From Chitinolyticbacter albus (lineage in GTDB: Bacteria; Pseudomonadota; Gammaproteobacteria; Burkholderiales; Chitinibacteraceae), in assembly GCF_024437655.1 (NCBI RefSeq), contig NZ_JANBVF010000001.1:1-64000 (forward strand): a DNA stretch of 64,000 nucleotides, written 5' to 3'. Positions 36,268-46,329 of the stretch are shown piece by piece. Position 1 is the stretch's first letter, and each line of letters opens with the position of its first letter. The position numbers were made by a program, and so were the translations under genes. The notes under the pieces are model-generated. The model was not told the origin of the DNA. It did not search any database and was given only the letters and a program-made list of their open reading frames with translations.

Positions 36268-36284
36268 CCCGCATTCTATGCGGG
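36268..36284 (-). other. Small hairpin between bioB and tRNA-Gly
   Basis: A perfect 7-bp stem CCCGCAT/ATGCGGG with a 3-base loop, 5 bases upstream of the tRNA 5' end and about 30 bases after the bioB stop. On the minus strand it is not followed by a U-run, so it may be a processing element or a weak terminator of bioB. Confidence 0.35.
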
Positions 36285-36313
36285 TTTGCAGCCCTTGGCT
36301 AGGTAGGCAGGCG

Positions 36314-37303
36314 CTAAAGCGGTGCCAGATCCAGCTTGGCAAACAGGCGGCGATCCCCCTCGACATCGGGGTTGCCCGTGGTCAGGAGCTTGTCGCCATA
36401 GAAGATCGAATTGGCCCCGGCCATGAAGCATAGCGCCTGCATCGCTTCGGGCATTTCGCGACGGCCGGCCGAGAGCCGCACGTAAGCCTTGGGCAGCGTG
36501 ATGCGGGCCACCGCGATGGTGCGGACGAACTCGGTCCAGTCGAGCGGTTCGGCATTCTCAAGCGGCGTGCCCGGTACCGGCACCAGGTTGTTGATCGGCA
36601 CTGATTCGGGCTGAGGATCGAGATTGGCCAGCTGCGCGATCAGGCCGGCACGCTCCTCGCGGGTTTCGCCCATGCCGACGATGCCGCCGCTACAGACGTT
36701 GAGGCCGGCCTTGCGCACCTTGCCCAGCGTATCCAGGCGATCGTCGTACTCGCGAGTGGTGACGATATCGCCATATTTTTCCGGCGCGGTATCGAGGTTG
36801 TGGTTGTAGTAATCGAGGCCAGACTCCTTGAGCTGTTCGGCCATACCATCCTTGAGCATACCGAAGGTGCCACAGGTTTCCAGGCCCAGCGATTTCACCC
36901 CGGCGATCATTTTCTTCAGCTCGTCCAGATCCCGCTGCTTGGGGCCGCGCCAGGCCCCGCCCATACAGAAGCGACTGGCGCCGTTTTCCTTGGCGATACG
37001 CGCGGTTTCGATGACTTCGTCGGCGCATAGCAGTTTCTGGTTTTCCACACCCGTGTGATAACGCGCCGCCTGCGGGCAATAGCCGCAATCCTCGCTGCAC
37101 CCGCCCGTTTTCACCGACAGCAGCGTCGAGAGCTGTACCCGATTGGCATCGAAGTGTAGACGATGCGTCTGTTGTGCACGGAACAACAGATCGTTGAAGG
37201 GCAAGTCGAACAGCGCCAGCACGTCGGCCGCCGCCCAGTTTTGAACCATGGCATGCGGTGTGGTGCGTTTGATTACTATGGGCTGGGTATGCGAGGCGTT
37301 CAT
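36314..37303 (-). CDS. bioB: Biotin synthase
   Basis: 329-residue radical SAM enzyme that inserts sulfur into dethiobiotin. The [4Fe-4S] cluster cysteines are Cys69, Cys73 and Cys76 in [12 protein letters not shown]. Further blocks are [30 protein letters not shown] and [10 protein letters not shown]. No other bio genes are adjacent. It is divergent from the ComF-like gene, 63 bases apart, and lies upstream of tRNA-Gly on the same strand. Confidence 0.97.
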   Translation of the reverse strand: MNASHTQPIVIKRTTPHAMVQNWAAADVLALFDLPFNDLLFRAQQTHRLHFDANRVQLSTLLSVKTGGCSEDCGYCPQAARYHTGVENQKLLCADEVIETARIAKENGASRFCMGGAWRGPKQRDLDELKKMIAGVKSLGLETCGTFGMLKDGMAEQLKESGLDYYNHNLDTAPEKYGDIVTTREYDDRLDTLGKVRKAGLNVCSGGIVGMGETREERAGLIAQLANLDPQPESVPINNLVPVPGTPLENAEPLDWTEFVRTIAVARITLPKAYVRLSAGRREMPEAMQALCFMAGANSIFYGDKLLTTGNPDVEGDRRLFAKLDLAPL

Positions 37304-37366
37304 GGGCGTGGTCTACAGTGGTTCTGCTGGATTGTCGGCAGCCCAAGCCCTCATTGTCAAATTTCG

Positions 37367-38065
37367 ATGAACGAATTTCTGAACAAATCATTACACCGGA
37401 TGCGATCTGCCTTCGAGGCGCTACCGAGCGATTGCCTGTTCTGCGGGGTGCCCTGCGCGCACGGCCTGTGCTCCGGCTGCTGCGCCGAGCTGCCTAGGCT
37501 CCCCTCCCCGGCATGCCCGGTGTGCGCCGAACCGGTGCCTGTCGCCGGCGTCTGCGGCCGCTGCCTTGCCGCCGCGCCAGCCTTTACCCGGACCTACGCC
37601 TGCTATCGCTATGATGGCTGGCTGGCCGCAGCCATCCAGGCCGCGAAATTCGGTCAGCGCTGGAGTATTTTCCCTGTGCTGGCACAGGCCATGCTGTGTG
37701 AAATGGCAGCTGTCGACGTCAATCTGATCGTCCCGGTGCCGCTGGCCGCAACCCGGCTTGCGGAGCGCGGCTACAACCAGTCGGTCGAGATCGCGGCCGT
37801 GCTCGCCAAGGGCTGGCGGCGGCCTTTGCTCACTGATCTGCTGCTACGCACGCGCGATGGCGAACACCAGGCCCGGTTACGGCGCAGCGCCCGGCTGCGC
37901 AACCTGCGCGCGAGCTTCGAAACGGCCCGGCTGCTGCACGGCGAGCATGTGCTGCTGGTCGACGACGTGATGACCAGCGGCGCCACACTGCAAGCCTGCG
38001 CCAAGACCCTGTTGCGCGCCGGCGCCGGCCGGATCGACTGCTGCGTACTAGCACGCACACTGTGA
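37367..38065 (+). CDS. ComF family phosphoribosyltransferase-like protein
   Basis: 232-residue ComF-family protein. The N-terminal half has zinc-finger-like pairs (CLFCGVPC, CSGCC, CPVC, CGRC). The C-terminal half is a type I phosphoribosyltransferase fold with LVDDVMTSGATLQ, the PRPP-binding loop. ComF homologues are needed for natural transformation in several bacteria; the biochemical role remains unclear. The start ATG 37367 is chosen because the open frame upstream is the bioB antisense strand. Confidence 0.88.
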   Translation: MNEFLNKSLHRMRSAFEALPSDCLFCGVPCAHGLCSGCCAELPRLPSPACPVCAEPVPVAGVCGRCLAAAPAFTRTYACYRYDGWLAAAIQAAKFGQRWSIFPVLAQAMLCEMAAVDVNLIVPVPLAATRLAERGYNQSVEIAAVLAKGWRRPLLTDLLLRTRDGEHQARLRRSARLRNLRASFETARLLHGEHVLLVDDVMTSGATLQACAKTLLRAGAGRIDCCVLARTL

Positions 38066-38188
38066 TCATCACGTGGTGTTGGCCGGTTGCGGCGCGCTCG
38101 CGCTCCGCGTGCGCAGCAAGGCGCATCGGCATGGTTGCCCTGCAGCCCAGGCCGACTGGCGGCGACCCGCTCCGAGCACCACCACCAT

Positions 38189-38216
38189 GCACAAGGGCCC
38201 CGAAGGGCCCTTGTGC
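38189..38216 (-). terminator. Hairpin after the GDSL lipoprotein gene
   Basis: A 12-bp perfect stem (38189-38200 with 38205-38216) and a CGAA loop, 14 bases beyond the GDSL gene stop. Neither side has a real U-run, so termination is inferred from position and stem strength. Confidence 0.5.
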
Positions 38217-38230
38217 TGTATTGCGGGTAC

Positions 38231-39325
38231 TTAGCTGCCGAGCGCCTGCAGAACTGCAGCCGCCCAGACCTGGTGACCACGTGCGGTGGGATGTACGCCA
38301 TCCGCAAACAGATAGCTCTGGTCCGCCCCGGCCGAGACCAGCGTTTTTTCCGAGCAGATCAGCGCGGTCAGCGTGCTCGCATCGCCCGGAGTGGTGTAGC
38401 TGGTGCAAGCCGGAGTGGTGACGTTCACGAAGCCGAAGCTCGCCGGTGCAGCAATGGCTTGAGTGATCAGTGCCTGGGTGTCGAAGACCACGACGCCGCT
38501 ATTGCTGCTGGCGAGTGCCGACTTCACCGCCGCGTTGTAGTTGGTGGAGAGCGTGGTTGCGAGCCCGGCCAGCGGCGTATTACGGAACTGCGGTGTGGAG
38601 CCCAGGTCCGGCAGGTTGGCGTAGACGATATGGGTTGCCCCGGCGGCCTTCAGGCGCTGAATCTGCGTCACCATGGCCGTGACGGTATTGCTGATCACGG
38701 TTGGGGCATTGGCACCCAGTGAAGGATTGCCAGCCACCTGCTTGAGGAAGGCGAAGAAGTCGTTGGCACCTCCCTGGATCAGCACCAGCTGGTTGCCGTT
38801 GAACGCATTGCCGTGCTCCGCGAGATAGTCGCCGATCTGCGTGGAAATCGAACGCGCCGTCGCGGTCTGTACCGGCACGGTGCCGACGCCCGGGATGGTC
38901 TGGTTCTGCACGCCGCCATTGGGCGCATCGACCTGCACGGTTGCCGCTCCCTCGGCGTAGTTGAGGCCACCCAGCTCGAATACCTGGCCGCCGCGGCCAA
39001 CCACGCCGAAGTTCACCTGCTGATTCGACGTCAGCGGCAATCCCAGCGCCAGCGCCACATAGCTTACCCAGGTGCCGCCTGGCTTGGTGGTGAACATCAA
39101 CCCCACCGGCACGTCGTTGCTAGGATCGGCATCGGCCGTGGTCGGGTTGTAGGTACCGCTGTCGCTCAGGCTGTCGCCGAAGGCGACGATCTGGTTGAAA
39201 CCGGCGGCTTGGCCAGGCGTGGTGGGAGTAACATTCTCGGTGTCGCCACCACCGCCGCAGGCTGCCAGCAGCAGCGTGATCATCAAAGCGGCCAAAGGCC
39301 GGCGTACGCGCATCGTGTTGCTCAC
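38231..39325 (-). CDS. SGNH/GDSL hydrolase lipoprotein
   Basis: 364-residue lipid-anchored esterase or lipase of the SGNH type. A signal peptide ends in the lipobox LLLAAC (Cys23), followed by GGGG. Catalytic blocks are FGDSLSDSG (Ser52), GGANDFF (block III) and DGVHPTARGH (Asp and His, block V). It probably sits on the outer membrane or is exposed. The start is GTG 39325, because AGGAG lies 7-11 bases upstream; an in-frame ATG at 39313 is the alternative. Substrate unknown. Confidence 0.87.
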   Translation of the reverse strand: MSNTMRVRRPLAALMITLLLAACGGGGDTENVTPTTPGQAAGFNQIVAFGDSLSDSGTYNPTTADADPSNDVPVGLMFTTKPGGTWVSYVALALGLPLTSNQQVNFGVVGRGGQVFELGGLNYAEGAATVQVDAPNGGVQNQTIPGVGTVPVQTATARSISTQIGDYLAEHGNAFNGNQLVLIQGGANDFFAFLKQVAGNPSLGANAPTVISNTVTAMVTQIQRLKAAGATHIVYANLPDLGSTPQFRNTPLAGLATTLSTNYNAAVKSALASSNSGVVVFDTQALITQAIAAPASFGFVNVTTPACTSYTTPGDASTLTALICSEKTLVSAGADQSYLFADGVHPTARGHQVWAAAVLQALGS

Positions 39326-39474
39326 GAAGGTCTCCTGGGGTTTGTTGTCGCGGCAGCCCTGTACGGGCCATCCGTCTGATGAAATATCGCCGACCTCAAT
39401 TTTGGAACAATAAGCGGTTTCGGCAAGCAATGCGTTTGAAACGGTGAGCGCACCGCGGTGCATGCCTCTCATTT

Positions 39475-42400
39475 CTAGTCAAAGCTGATCGTGTAGAGCA
39501 TGTCCGCCTCGCTTTCATCGGTACCGAAGCGGGTGACGAAGGACCAGCGCCGCGACAGCAGCACCGTCATCGACACCGCATCCGACAAACCGTCAAAGCT
39601 TTTTTCCAGCCCCACGCGCAGCCAGCGGCCGATGCGCTTGCTGACTGTCACCACCTGCGCGGTCGTGCCGTCCGAGCGCTCCGACGAGGAAAACCCGACT
39701 TCGTCGATACCCAATGAGTCGAAGATCTGGTCGGTGACCCCTTCGCCCGGGTTGCCTTCGGTCAGGATCGCGTTGAGCGCTTGGACCATCACCGCCGCAT
39801 CGCCCTTGTCCATATTGTCGGCGCCATGGCCGAACAGCAGCCAGGCCAGCTTCTCGTTATCGGACACATTGGGATCAGAATACAGCGTCACCTGCGGCGA
39901 CATTGCGCTGCCCTTTACCTGCACCCCGGCCTCGACCGCGCCCCCGCGCCGCACCGCCAGGATGTCGAGCCCAGGATTGTCGATCGGGCCGGCGAATGAC
40001 AGGATGCCGCGCTCGATATCGAGCTTCTGGCCGTAGGCACGGTAGGTTCCTTCATCCACCCGCACCACGCCGCGCGCCGACAGGGCGGCATCCGGGCTGG
40101 CGTGAAAGCGCAACGCCCCCGACAACACCGCCTCCAGGCCGTAGCCACGGAAAGTGAAATCGTCGCCCAGGTCGACATCGAAGCTGATGTCCGCAATCTT
40201 GAGTTGTCCACCAGAACGATCGCGCTCGCGGCCGACGACGACCACGTCATCGGATAGCGCGGGGACATCATTGCCACGGTATTCGATACGCCCGCGGTTG
40301 GCCTTGAGATTGCCGCTGACCGACAACCCCGCCACGCCATAGCGGATATCGCCCCTGCCGCTGACCACCAGGACCACGTCCGGCCGGTTCACCAGCAGCA
40401 GCTCGTTCGCATTGATCACCGCCTCGGCAGCCGCGTCGTCGCGGCTGAGATCGACCGCGCCGCTGGCGGTGAGCGTGCCGCTGCCGCCCTTGAAGCTGAA
40501 CGTCTGCAGCAATACCTTGCGCTCGCTCAGCGCAATACCGAGCTCGCCATCCCGCAGCCGGATCCCCGTGGCCTTGTCGTGCACCGCCAGCTTGCTGCCG
40601 CTGAGCGAACCGCCGAAGACCGGTGCCGCCAGCGGGCCACGCCGCCGCACATCGAGCTTCAGGCTGCCCGCCAAAACCACGCTGTCGGACAACAGCGGCG
40701 CTATCTTGGCAAGGTCGGGCAAATCGCCGACGACCTTCATGTCAATATCGGCTTCCGGCACGAGCTGCAGGCGGCGGGCATCGATCCGGCTGGCGCCATT
40801 GACCGCCAGATGGCCGAAGCGCTGGCTCGCCACCCTGGCATCCACCGTCACCGCGGAGGCACGCGACTCCAGCGTTGCCTGCAGTTCGGCCAGTTCCAGC
40901 GCCTGCATCGTCCTGCCCACCTTGCGGCGCACGTCGCCGGACAAGCGCTGCAGCGTGACGCGGCCATCCAGCGTTTGCGCCAGTTTCACATCCCATTGCG
41001 CGGCCAGCAACAGATCGGTTTCCAGCCCGGGAACCGGGTTAGCCAGACCCAGCCATTCGGCGACATCGAGCCGCGGTGCGCTGCCGCGCGTCTGCAGCTG
41101 GCCATCGCGCCACACCAATCGCTCCAGCCTGAGCTGGCTGCGGCCCGCCTCGATCGTGGCCGCCCCTAGCTCGACTCGCCCTGCGCCCAGTTTGGCGACA
41201 ACAGGGTCAAGCAGTCGCACCGGCAGCGGTCCCTGCCCTTGCAGCCGGTTGATCCGGCCGCTCCACAGCCAATTCGCGTCAAAGCCGCCATTGGACTGCA
41301 ATGCCAGCGACAACGGATGCTCACCGTATCCGCCAGCCGCGTCGAAAGCCAGCTGGTGGCGCGCGCGCGTGCCAGTCAGCTGCAGCGACAAGGTATCGAT
41401 GCGGGCGTCGAAGCCCGTGGCATTGCGCACGGCGGCCTGCAGCTTGAGGGGGCTGTCGAGGTCCGGATACAGGTCGGCATCGATGGTAGCTTCGGCGACG
41501 TTGAGGCCAAAGGGAGTCTGCAGCGTGTCGGCGTCCAGATCGATCTGCAGACGTGGTTTTCGCCAGTCGCCGCGCGCCAGTACCCGGCCCAGCACCCGGC
41601 CGTGATAACCGCGCCCGACCTGTTGCAATTCCTTGAGCGCCACATCCACGGTCAGCGTGTCGTTGGGCCGGCCCAACGCCCCCTTGGCCGCGACGCGGTT
41701 GTCACCCAGGCTGAGCCAGAAATCGGCGCCATGCAGTTGTTCAGCGCTCAGTGCCAGCTTCCCGCTGCCGGCGAGCGGATAGCCGTTAAAGGCGCTGGGC
41801 TGCAGCGCATAGGCCAGCGTCATGGTGAGTGCCGGCTTGAGTGCCCCGGCGAGATCAAGCTTGCCGCTGATCTCGCCTTGCGGCAGTGGCGCGTAATCGG
41901 CCGGATTCCAGCGCTCGGCCAGCGCCGTCAGCTTGAAATCCTGTTTCTCGAAGCCAAACTCGCCACTCGCCTTCAAATGACTGTTGCCGCGCCGCAGCAG
42001 CAGTTCGCGCAAGGCAAGGCGGCGTTCGCGATCCGGATTGATCCAGCCGAGCTTTGCCTGTGCGGCGGTCTGCAGCCTCGCGTCCTTCACGTCGAGTACC
42101 ACATCCGGTGCGCGGTAAGGGCCGCTGAGCGTCACGGTGCCGCCCAGTTCGGTCGGGATCAGCGACTGCTGCAAGGCCTGCAGATCGAGCTTGGCCAGCG
42201 CGATCTGTAACCGCAATGTGTCGCGCGTGAACTGCCCGCCTCCCGTCAGCGTGGCACCGGCCGGCAAAGCAGCCTTCAACCGGGTCAATGTCAGCCAGTC
42301 CTCGCCCACGGCAAACTCGGTGCTCACCCGACTGAACGGCAGCAGGCCTTCGTCGATGCGGCCAATGAGGTGATTGTCGAGCGTGAGGCTGCCGACGGCG

Positions 42401-43302
42401 CCCTTGGCGGTCGGAGCTAGCGTCAGCACCAGCGCAAGATCGGCGCGCGGCAAGCCCGGTTGCAAGGCCGCCGGATCGATATGCTCAGCCGCCAGATCGG
42501 CCTCGAGCAGCATGGCGTAGGCATAGGGCGCGAACGCATCGAGCCGCAACTTGACGTCCATCTTGAGCTTGTCCCCCCCGACATGCCCGGCCACGCCCAG
42601 ATTGCGCAAACCGCCCGACAGCGTCAGCGCCGTATCGACCACGTAGTCGTCGATCTTGCCGCCGAACGCCAGCTTGCCGCTGGTGGCAAACGGCGCACGG
42701 CCATCAAGCCGCAGGCGGCCAGTGGCCCGGCCGCGCGGCGTCAAGAGCTGTCGCAGGTCGAGTTGGTGGACATCGCCATCGCTGGCCAGGCTTGCGCGCA
42801 CGGCTTTCAACTCGACTGGCGTGTTCAGCACGCGCAGCCGCGCCAGCCGGATTTCGTCGACACGGATCGCCAGCGGCAGCGACAGACTGTCCGGCGGCGG
42901 CGTCTTGGGCTTGTCGGGCGGTTGTGGCTTCGCCGTGATATCGACCGCACCGACCTCGAGCAACTGTGCCGCAATCTGGCCGTGCCACAGCGCGCGGGGC
43001 GACCACAACAGGCGGATGCGGTTGACCGCCACGTGCACCGATTCGGTGTCAACCACGAGATCGCTCACCACCAGATCGCGCCACAGGCTCCCGGACAGCG
43101 CGCCGATCCGGGCCACGCCCGTGGCATTCACGCGCTCGACCAGCCAGGCGTGGCCGGAGGGCGTATCGAGCCAGCGCACCAGGCCAAACCCCGCCGCGAT
43201 CAAGACCAGCAACGCGCCCGCAAGCCCCCACCACAGCCAGCGCCTGCGGCGCCGGGGCGTCGATGAATCTGTGGCCAGGGGTGACTCGGCGGCGACCGGC
43301 AT
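39475..43302 (-). CDS. tamB: Translocation and assembly module subunit TamB
   Basis: 1275-residue inner-membrane-anchored protein of the DUF490/AsmA-like superfamily, which spans the periplasm as a lipid- or protein-guiding groove. An Arg-rich stretch precedes the single N-terminal helix (about 24-45), and the conserved DUF490 domain occupies the last 350 residues, ending in the beta-type MLYTISFD. It follows tamA with the usual order; ATG 43302 lies 24 bases past the tamA stop. The open frame continues upstream but overlaps tamA. Confidence 0.93.
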   Translation of the reverse strand: MPVAAESPLATDSSTPRRRRRWLWWGLAGALLVLIAAGFGLVRWLDTPSGHAWLVERVNATGVARIGALSGSLWRDLVVSDLVVDTESVHVAVNRIRLLWSPRALWHGQIAAQLLEVGAVDITAKPQPPDKPKTPPPDSLSLPLAIRVDEIRLARLRVLNTPVELKAVRASLASDGDVHQLDLRQLLTPRGRATGRLRLDGRAPFATSGKLAFGGKIDDYVVDTALTLSGGLRNLGVAGHVGGDKLKMDVKLRLDAFAPYAYAMLLEADLAAEHIDPAALQPGLPRADLALVLTLAPTAKGAVGSLTLDNHLIGRIDEGLLPFSRVSTEFAVGEDWLTLTRLKAALPAGATLTGGGQFTRDTLRLQIALAKLDLQALQQSLIPTELGGTVTLSGPYRAPDVVLDVKDARLQTAAQAKLGWINPDRERRLALRELLLRRGNSHLKASGEFGFEKQDFKLTALAERWNPADYAPLPQGEISGKLDLAGALKPALTMTLAYALQPSAFNGYPLAGSGKLALSAEQLHGADFWLSLGDNRVAAKGALGRPNDTLTVDVALKELQQVGRGYHGRVLGRVLARGDWRKPRLQIDLDADTLQTPFGLNVAEATIDADLYPDLDSPLKLQAAVRNATGFDARIDTLSLQLTGTRARHQLAFDAAGGYGEHPLSLALQSNGGFDANWLWSGRINRLQGQGPLPVRLLDPVVAKLGAGRVELGAATIEAGRSQLRLERLVWRDGQLQTRGSAPRLDVAEWLGLANPVPGLETDLLLAAQWDVKLAQTLDGRVTLQRLSGDVRRKVGRTMQALELAELQATLESRASAVTVDARVASQRFGHLAVNGASRIDARRLQLVPEADIDMKVVGDLPDLAKIAPLLSDSVVLAGSLKLDVRRRGPLAAPVFGGSLSGSKLAVHDKATGIRLRDGELGIALSERKVLLQTFSFKGGSGTLTASGAVDLSRDDAAAEAVINANELLLVNRPDVVLVVSGRGDIRYGVAGLSVSGNLKANRGRIEYRGNDVPALSDDVVVVGRERDRSGGQLKIADISFDVDLGDDFTFRGYGLEAVLSGALRFHASPDAALSARGVVRVDEGTYRAYGQKLDIERGILSFAGPIDNPGLDILAVRRGGAVEAGVQVKGSAMSPQVTLYSDPNVSDNEKLAWLLFGHGADNMDKGDAAVMVQALNAILTEGNPGEGVTDQIFDSLGIDEVGFSSSERSDGTTAQVVTVSKRIGRWLRVGLEKSFDGLSDAVSMTVLLSRRWSFVTRFGTDESEADMLYTISFD

Positions 43303-43325
43303 GTCGGGTATGCGCTCCACTTCGC

Positions 43326-45083
43326 TCAAAACGCCACCCCCAGCGCGAAGTAGACGCGCCATTGCTGCTCGTCGATACCGTAGGCAACATCGGCGCCGAG
43401 CACACCGACCGGGCTGACCCAGCGCGCACCGACGCCGACGCCGGCCTTGCCTTCGAAATCCTGCCAACGATCGGCCGCGTCGCCGTAGTCGACGAAGGCG
43501 GCCGCGCGCCAGTCCTTGAAGATGGCGTGCTGGTATTCCAGCGTCGCCGTGGCCAGCGCGCGTGCCGGCTGCACCCCGTCGCCGGTCTGGATACCCAGGC
43601 TTTCGAAATCGTAACCGCGCACGCTGTTGCTGCCGCCGGCACGGAACAGGAAATCGGTCGGCACCGCGTTCGGATCATGCGTCAGCGTGTTGCCAAGCTC
43701 GACGCGGGTGATCAGCACATCCTTCTGTGCCATCGGCCAGTAATAGGTCGAGCGGCCATACAGGCGCAGGAAATTGGTATCAGACAGCAGTTGCTTGATG
43801 CCACCGCCGGCTTCCAGTTGCAGTACCGAGCCGTCGCGCGGGTTGCGCAGGCTGTCGAGCTCGCGCCGGATCCACTGGTAGCTCAGCGACAGCGTCTGTG
43901 GCCGCTCGACTTCACCGTCCACCACTTCGCGACGTTCGGTCAGGTATTCGAGCGTGATGGTGCGGTCGATCTTGTCACCCTTGATCGAGCGGGCGACCCC
44001 CGCCTTGTAGGTGCTGCTGTCCAGTCCGCTGACTTTCGAGTTCTCGACATTCATGTAAACCCGGTGATCGTAGCCGCTGCGATGACGCGGAAACGTGAGC
44101 GACGCGCCAAGCTCCTGTTCCAGCTGCTCCCAGCGGATCTTGCTGTCGAGCACCCAGCCGCGATCGGCGACGTTGTTGTAGCGATGGGTGAGCTCGGTGC
44201 GAAACCCGGTGTTGGTGTTGTAACCGAACCCAGCCGTGAACTTCTGCATCGGCGCTTCCTGCAGCGTCACCTTGACCGGCGCATGGTAAGGCGGCTCGGC
44301 CTTGAGCACCGGCTCGACGATGACGGTGGCGAACTGCGGCATTTCCTGCAGATCGCTCTGTAGCTCCTGCAGATCGCGGCGGTGAAATTCTCTTCCCGGG
44401 TCCAGGTGGATCTGGTCGCGCACGATGCGTTCTGGATAGCGTGCCAACCCTTCGATCATGATCTCGCCATACCGGTAGTAGGGCCCGCTATCGAGCGTCA
44501 GCGCAAGATCGACCGCCGCCTCGCCGGGCACCACTCGCGCCTCGCTGTGGGTGATACGCGCACCGGCGTAGCGGCGAAATTGCAGCGCATTGAGCGCGCG
44601 GCGCTTGTAGGCCGACCAGCCAGACTGGGAGAACGGCAATCCACGTGCCAGTGCCGGATCACGCTGCAAATAAGCCTCGACGCGTTCGCGGTAGGCCGGA
44701 TCCTCGTTGATCTGTCCCTCCAGCTGCAGCACTACCTCGCGCACCATCGCCAGCGGGCCGGGATCGACCATCACCCGCACACGTTCCGTGCTGCCTACAC
44801 CCGACATCGTCGCCGTGATCCTGGGGGTGAAATAGCCGGCCGTATTAAGCAGCGCCTCGGCGTCGGCGGGCGTGCGCTCGACCAGCGCGCGCAATTCGTC
44901 CGCTTCGATATCGCGTGAACGCCAGCGATAGAGGTCGAGATATTTTTCCAGCAGCTCGACCGCCTCGCCCGGGCCTTCGAAGTCCACGCCATAGGCCAGC
45001 ACGCGCAGCGGCATGCAGGTGGCCAGAACCAGCGCGGCAACGAGACAGCGTTTCAGACGGGGCATGGGCAGGGAGCTGGGCAT
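43326..45083 (-). CDS. tamA: Translocation and assembly module subunit TamA (Omp85 family)
   Basis: 585-residue outer-membrane Omp85-family protein. A signal peptide (about 1-30, ending VLA|YG) precedes three POTRA domains (about 31-270) and a 16-strand barrel. The barrel has the Omp85 hallmark GGSNSVRGYDFESLG and ends in YFALGVAF, a C-terminal aromatic suited to Bam insertion. It works with TamB to insert autotransporters and to move phospholipids. The start may be ATG 45065 (MPRLKRC) instead. Confidence 0.93.
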   Translation of the reverse strand: MPSSLPMPRLKRCLVAALVLATCMPLRVLAYGVDFEGPGEAVELLEKYLDLYRWRSRDIEADELRALVERTPADAEALLNTAGYFTPRITATMSGVGSTERVRVMVDPGPLAMVREVVLQLEGQINEDPAYRERVEAYLQRDPALARGLPFSQSGWSAYKRRALNALQFRRYAGARITHSEARVVPGEAAVDLALTLDSGPYYRYGEIMIEGLARYPERIVRDQIHLDPGREFHRRDLQELQSDLQEMPQFATVIVEPVLKAEPPYHAPVKVTLQEAPMQKFTAGFGYNTNTGFRTELTHRYNNVADRGWVLDSKIRWEQLEQELGASLTFPRHRSGYDHRVYMNVENSKVSGLDSSTYKAGVARSIKGDKIDRTITLEYLTERREVVDGEVERPQTLSLSYQWIRRELDSLRNPRDGSVLQLEAGGGIKQLLSDTNFLRLYGRSTYYWPMAQKDVLITRVELGNTLTHDPNAVPTDFLFRAGGSNSVRGYDFESLGIQTGDGVQPARALATATLEYQHAIFKDWRAAAFVDYGDAADRWQDFEGKAGVGVGARWVSPVGVLGADVAYGIDEQQWRVYFALGVAF

Positions 45084-45151
45084 CGGCGGTGCACGTTAAG
45101 CGCGGGCAGATCAACGCGCCATCGGCATCTTCCCGGGTGGTCGCAGTTGGC

Positions 45152-46252
45152 TCAGTCTGCCATCGCGCTGTCGAGCACTTCGATGAAGCGCGCGTTTTCC
45201 TCGGCCAGGCCAATCGACACCCGCAGCGAATGCGGCATGTTGTAGCCAGCGAGCGGGCGCACGATCACGCCACGCTCCAGCAGATAGCGGTTGAGTGCCT
45301 GCGCATCGCCGCAATGGAAGGTGACAAAGTTGCCCCAGCTCTGGATGAAGGAGAGGCCCAGCCGCTGGAATGCAGCGGTCAGCTGCGCCATGCCTTCGTT
45401 GTTGACGCGCACCGATGCACGCAGGAACTCGATGTCATCGAGCGCCGCGCTGGCCGCCGCCTGCGCCAGGCTATTGACGTTGAACGGCTGGCGCACGCGG
45501 TTGAGCACATCGATAACCTCCGGGCTCGCCAAGCCAAACCCGACGCGCAGGCCCGCGAGGCCATAGGCCTTGGAGAAGGTGCGTACCACGATCAGGTTGG
45601 GGAATTGCGAGAGCCAGGCGATCGAATCGCTGCGCTTCTCGCGTGGCAGGTATTCGGTGTACGCCTCGTCGAGCACCACCAGCACGTGCTTGGGGCACAG
45701 CTCGAGGAATTCGATTAGGTCGCCCGGACGCGCCAGCGTGCCGGTGGGGTTGTTGGGGTTGGCGATCCAGACGATCTTGGTACTGGGCTGGATGGCGGCG
45801 CGCATCGCTTCCAGATCGTGGCCGTAATCGACTGCGCGCACCTGGATGCCGGTGGCGCCACACGCCTGGACGGCCAGCGGATAGACCGCAAACGCGTATT
45901 GCGAATAGACGGAGGAATCGCCCGGTGTGAGAAAGGCGCGCGCGATCAGCTCCAGGATGTCGTTGGAGCCATTGCCGAGCACGATGCGATCGAGCCCGAC
46001 ATTGAACTTGCTGGCGATCTTGGCCTTGAGCTCGAAGCCGTTGCCGTCCGGGTATCGGGCGAGCTCGGAGATTTCCTTTTCCACGGCGGCACGCGCTAGC
46101 GGGCTCATGCCGAGCGGGTTCTCGTTGGAGGCGAGCTTGACGATGCCGGCCGGGTCCAGCCCCATTTCGCGCGCCAGCTCCGAGATCGGCTTGCCCGGCT
46201 GGTACGGGGCGATGGCGCGGACGTAATCGGGGGCGAGCTCAAACAACGACAT
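45152..46252 (-). CDS. hisC: Histidinol-phosphate/aromatic aminotransferase
   Basis: 366-residue PLP-dependent aminotransferase of the HisC family. The PLP Lys is Lys228 in RTFSKAYGLAGLRVG, and other anchors are ASNENPLG, NPNNPTG and DEAYTEY. Its place after serC and pheA is that of the HisC2-type broad-substrate enzyme that makes phenylalanine and tyrosine, so it probably handles aromatic keto acids as well as imidazole acetol phosphate. In many relatives tyrA-aroA-cmk-rpsA follow; here tamA and tamB do. Confidence 0.92.
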   Translation of the reverse strand: MSLFELAPDYVRAIAPYQPGKPISELAREMGLDPAGIVKLASNENPLGMSPLARAAVEKEISELARYPDGNGFELKAKIASKFNVGLDRIVLGNGSNDILELIARAFLTPGDSSVYSQYAFAVYPLAVQACGATGIQVRAVDYGHDLEAMRAAIQPSTKIVWIANPNNPTGTLARPGDLIEFLELCPKHVLVVLDEAYTEYLPREKRSDSIAWLSQFPNLIVVRTFSKAYGLAGLRVGFGLASPEVIDVLNRVRQPFNVNSLAQAAASAALDDIEFLRASVRVNNEGMAQLTAAFQRLGLSFIQSWGNFVTFHCGDAQALNRYLLERGVIVRPLAGYNMPHSLRVSIGLAEENARFIEVLDSAMAD

Positions 46253-46329
46253 GAAGGCACTCCGGCAAGACGCAAAACCCGCAGTGTAGCGCGGCTGCGC
46301 CGTGCCGGGCAGTCAGTGAGAAAGCGAAT

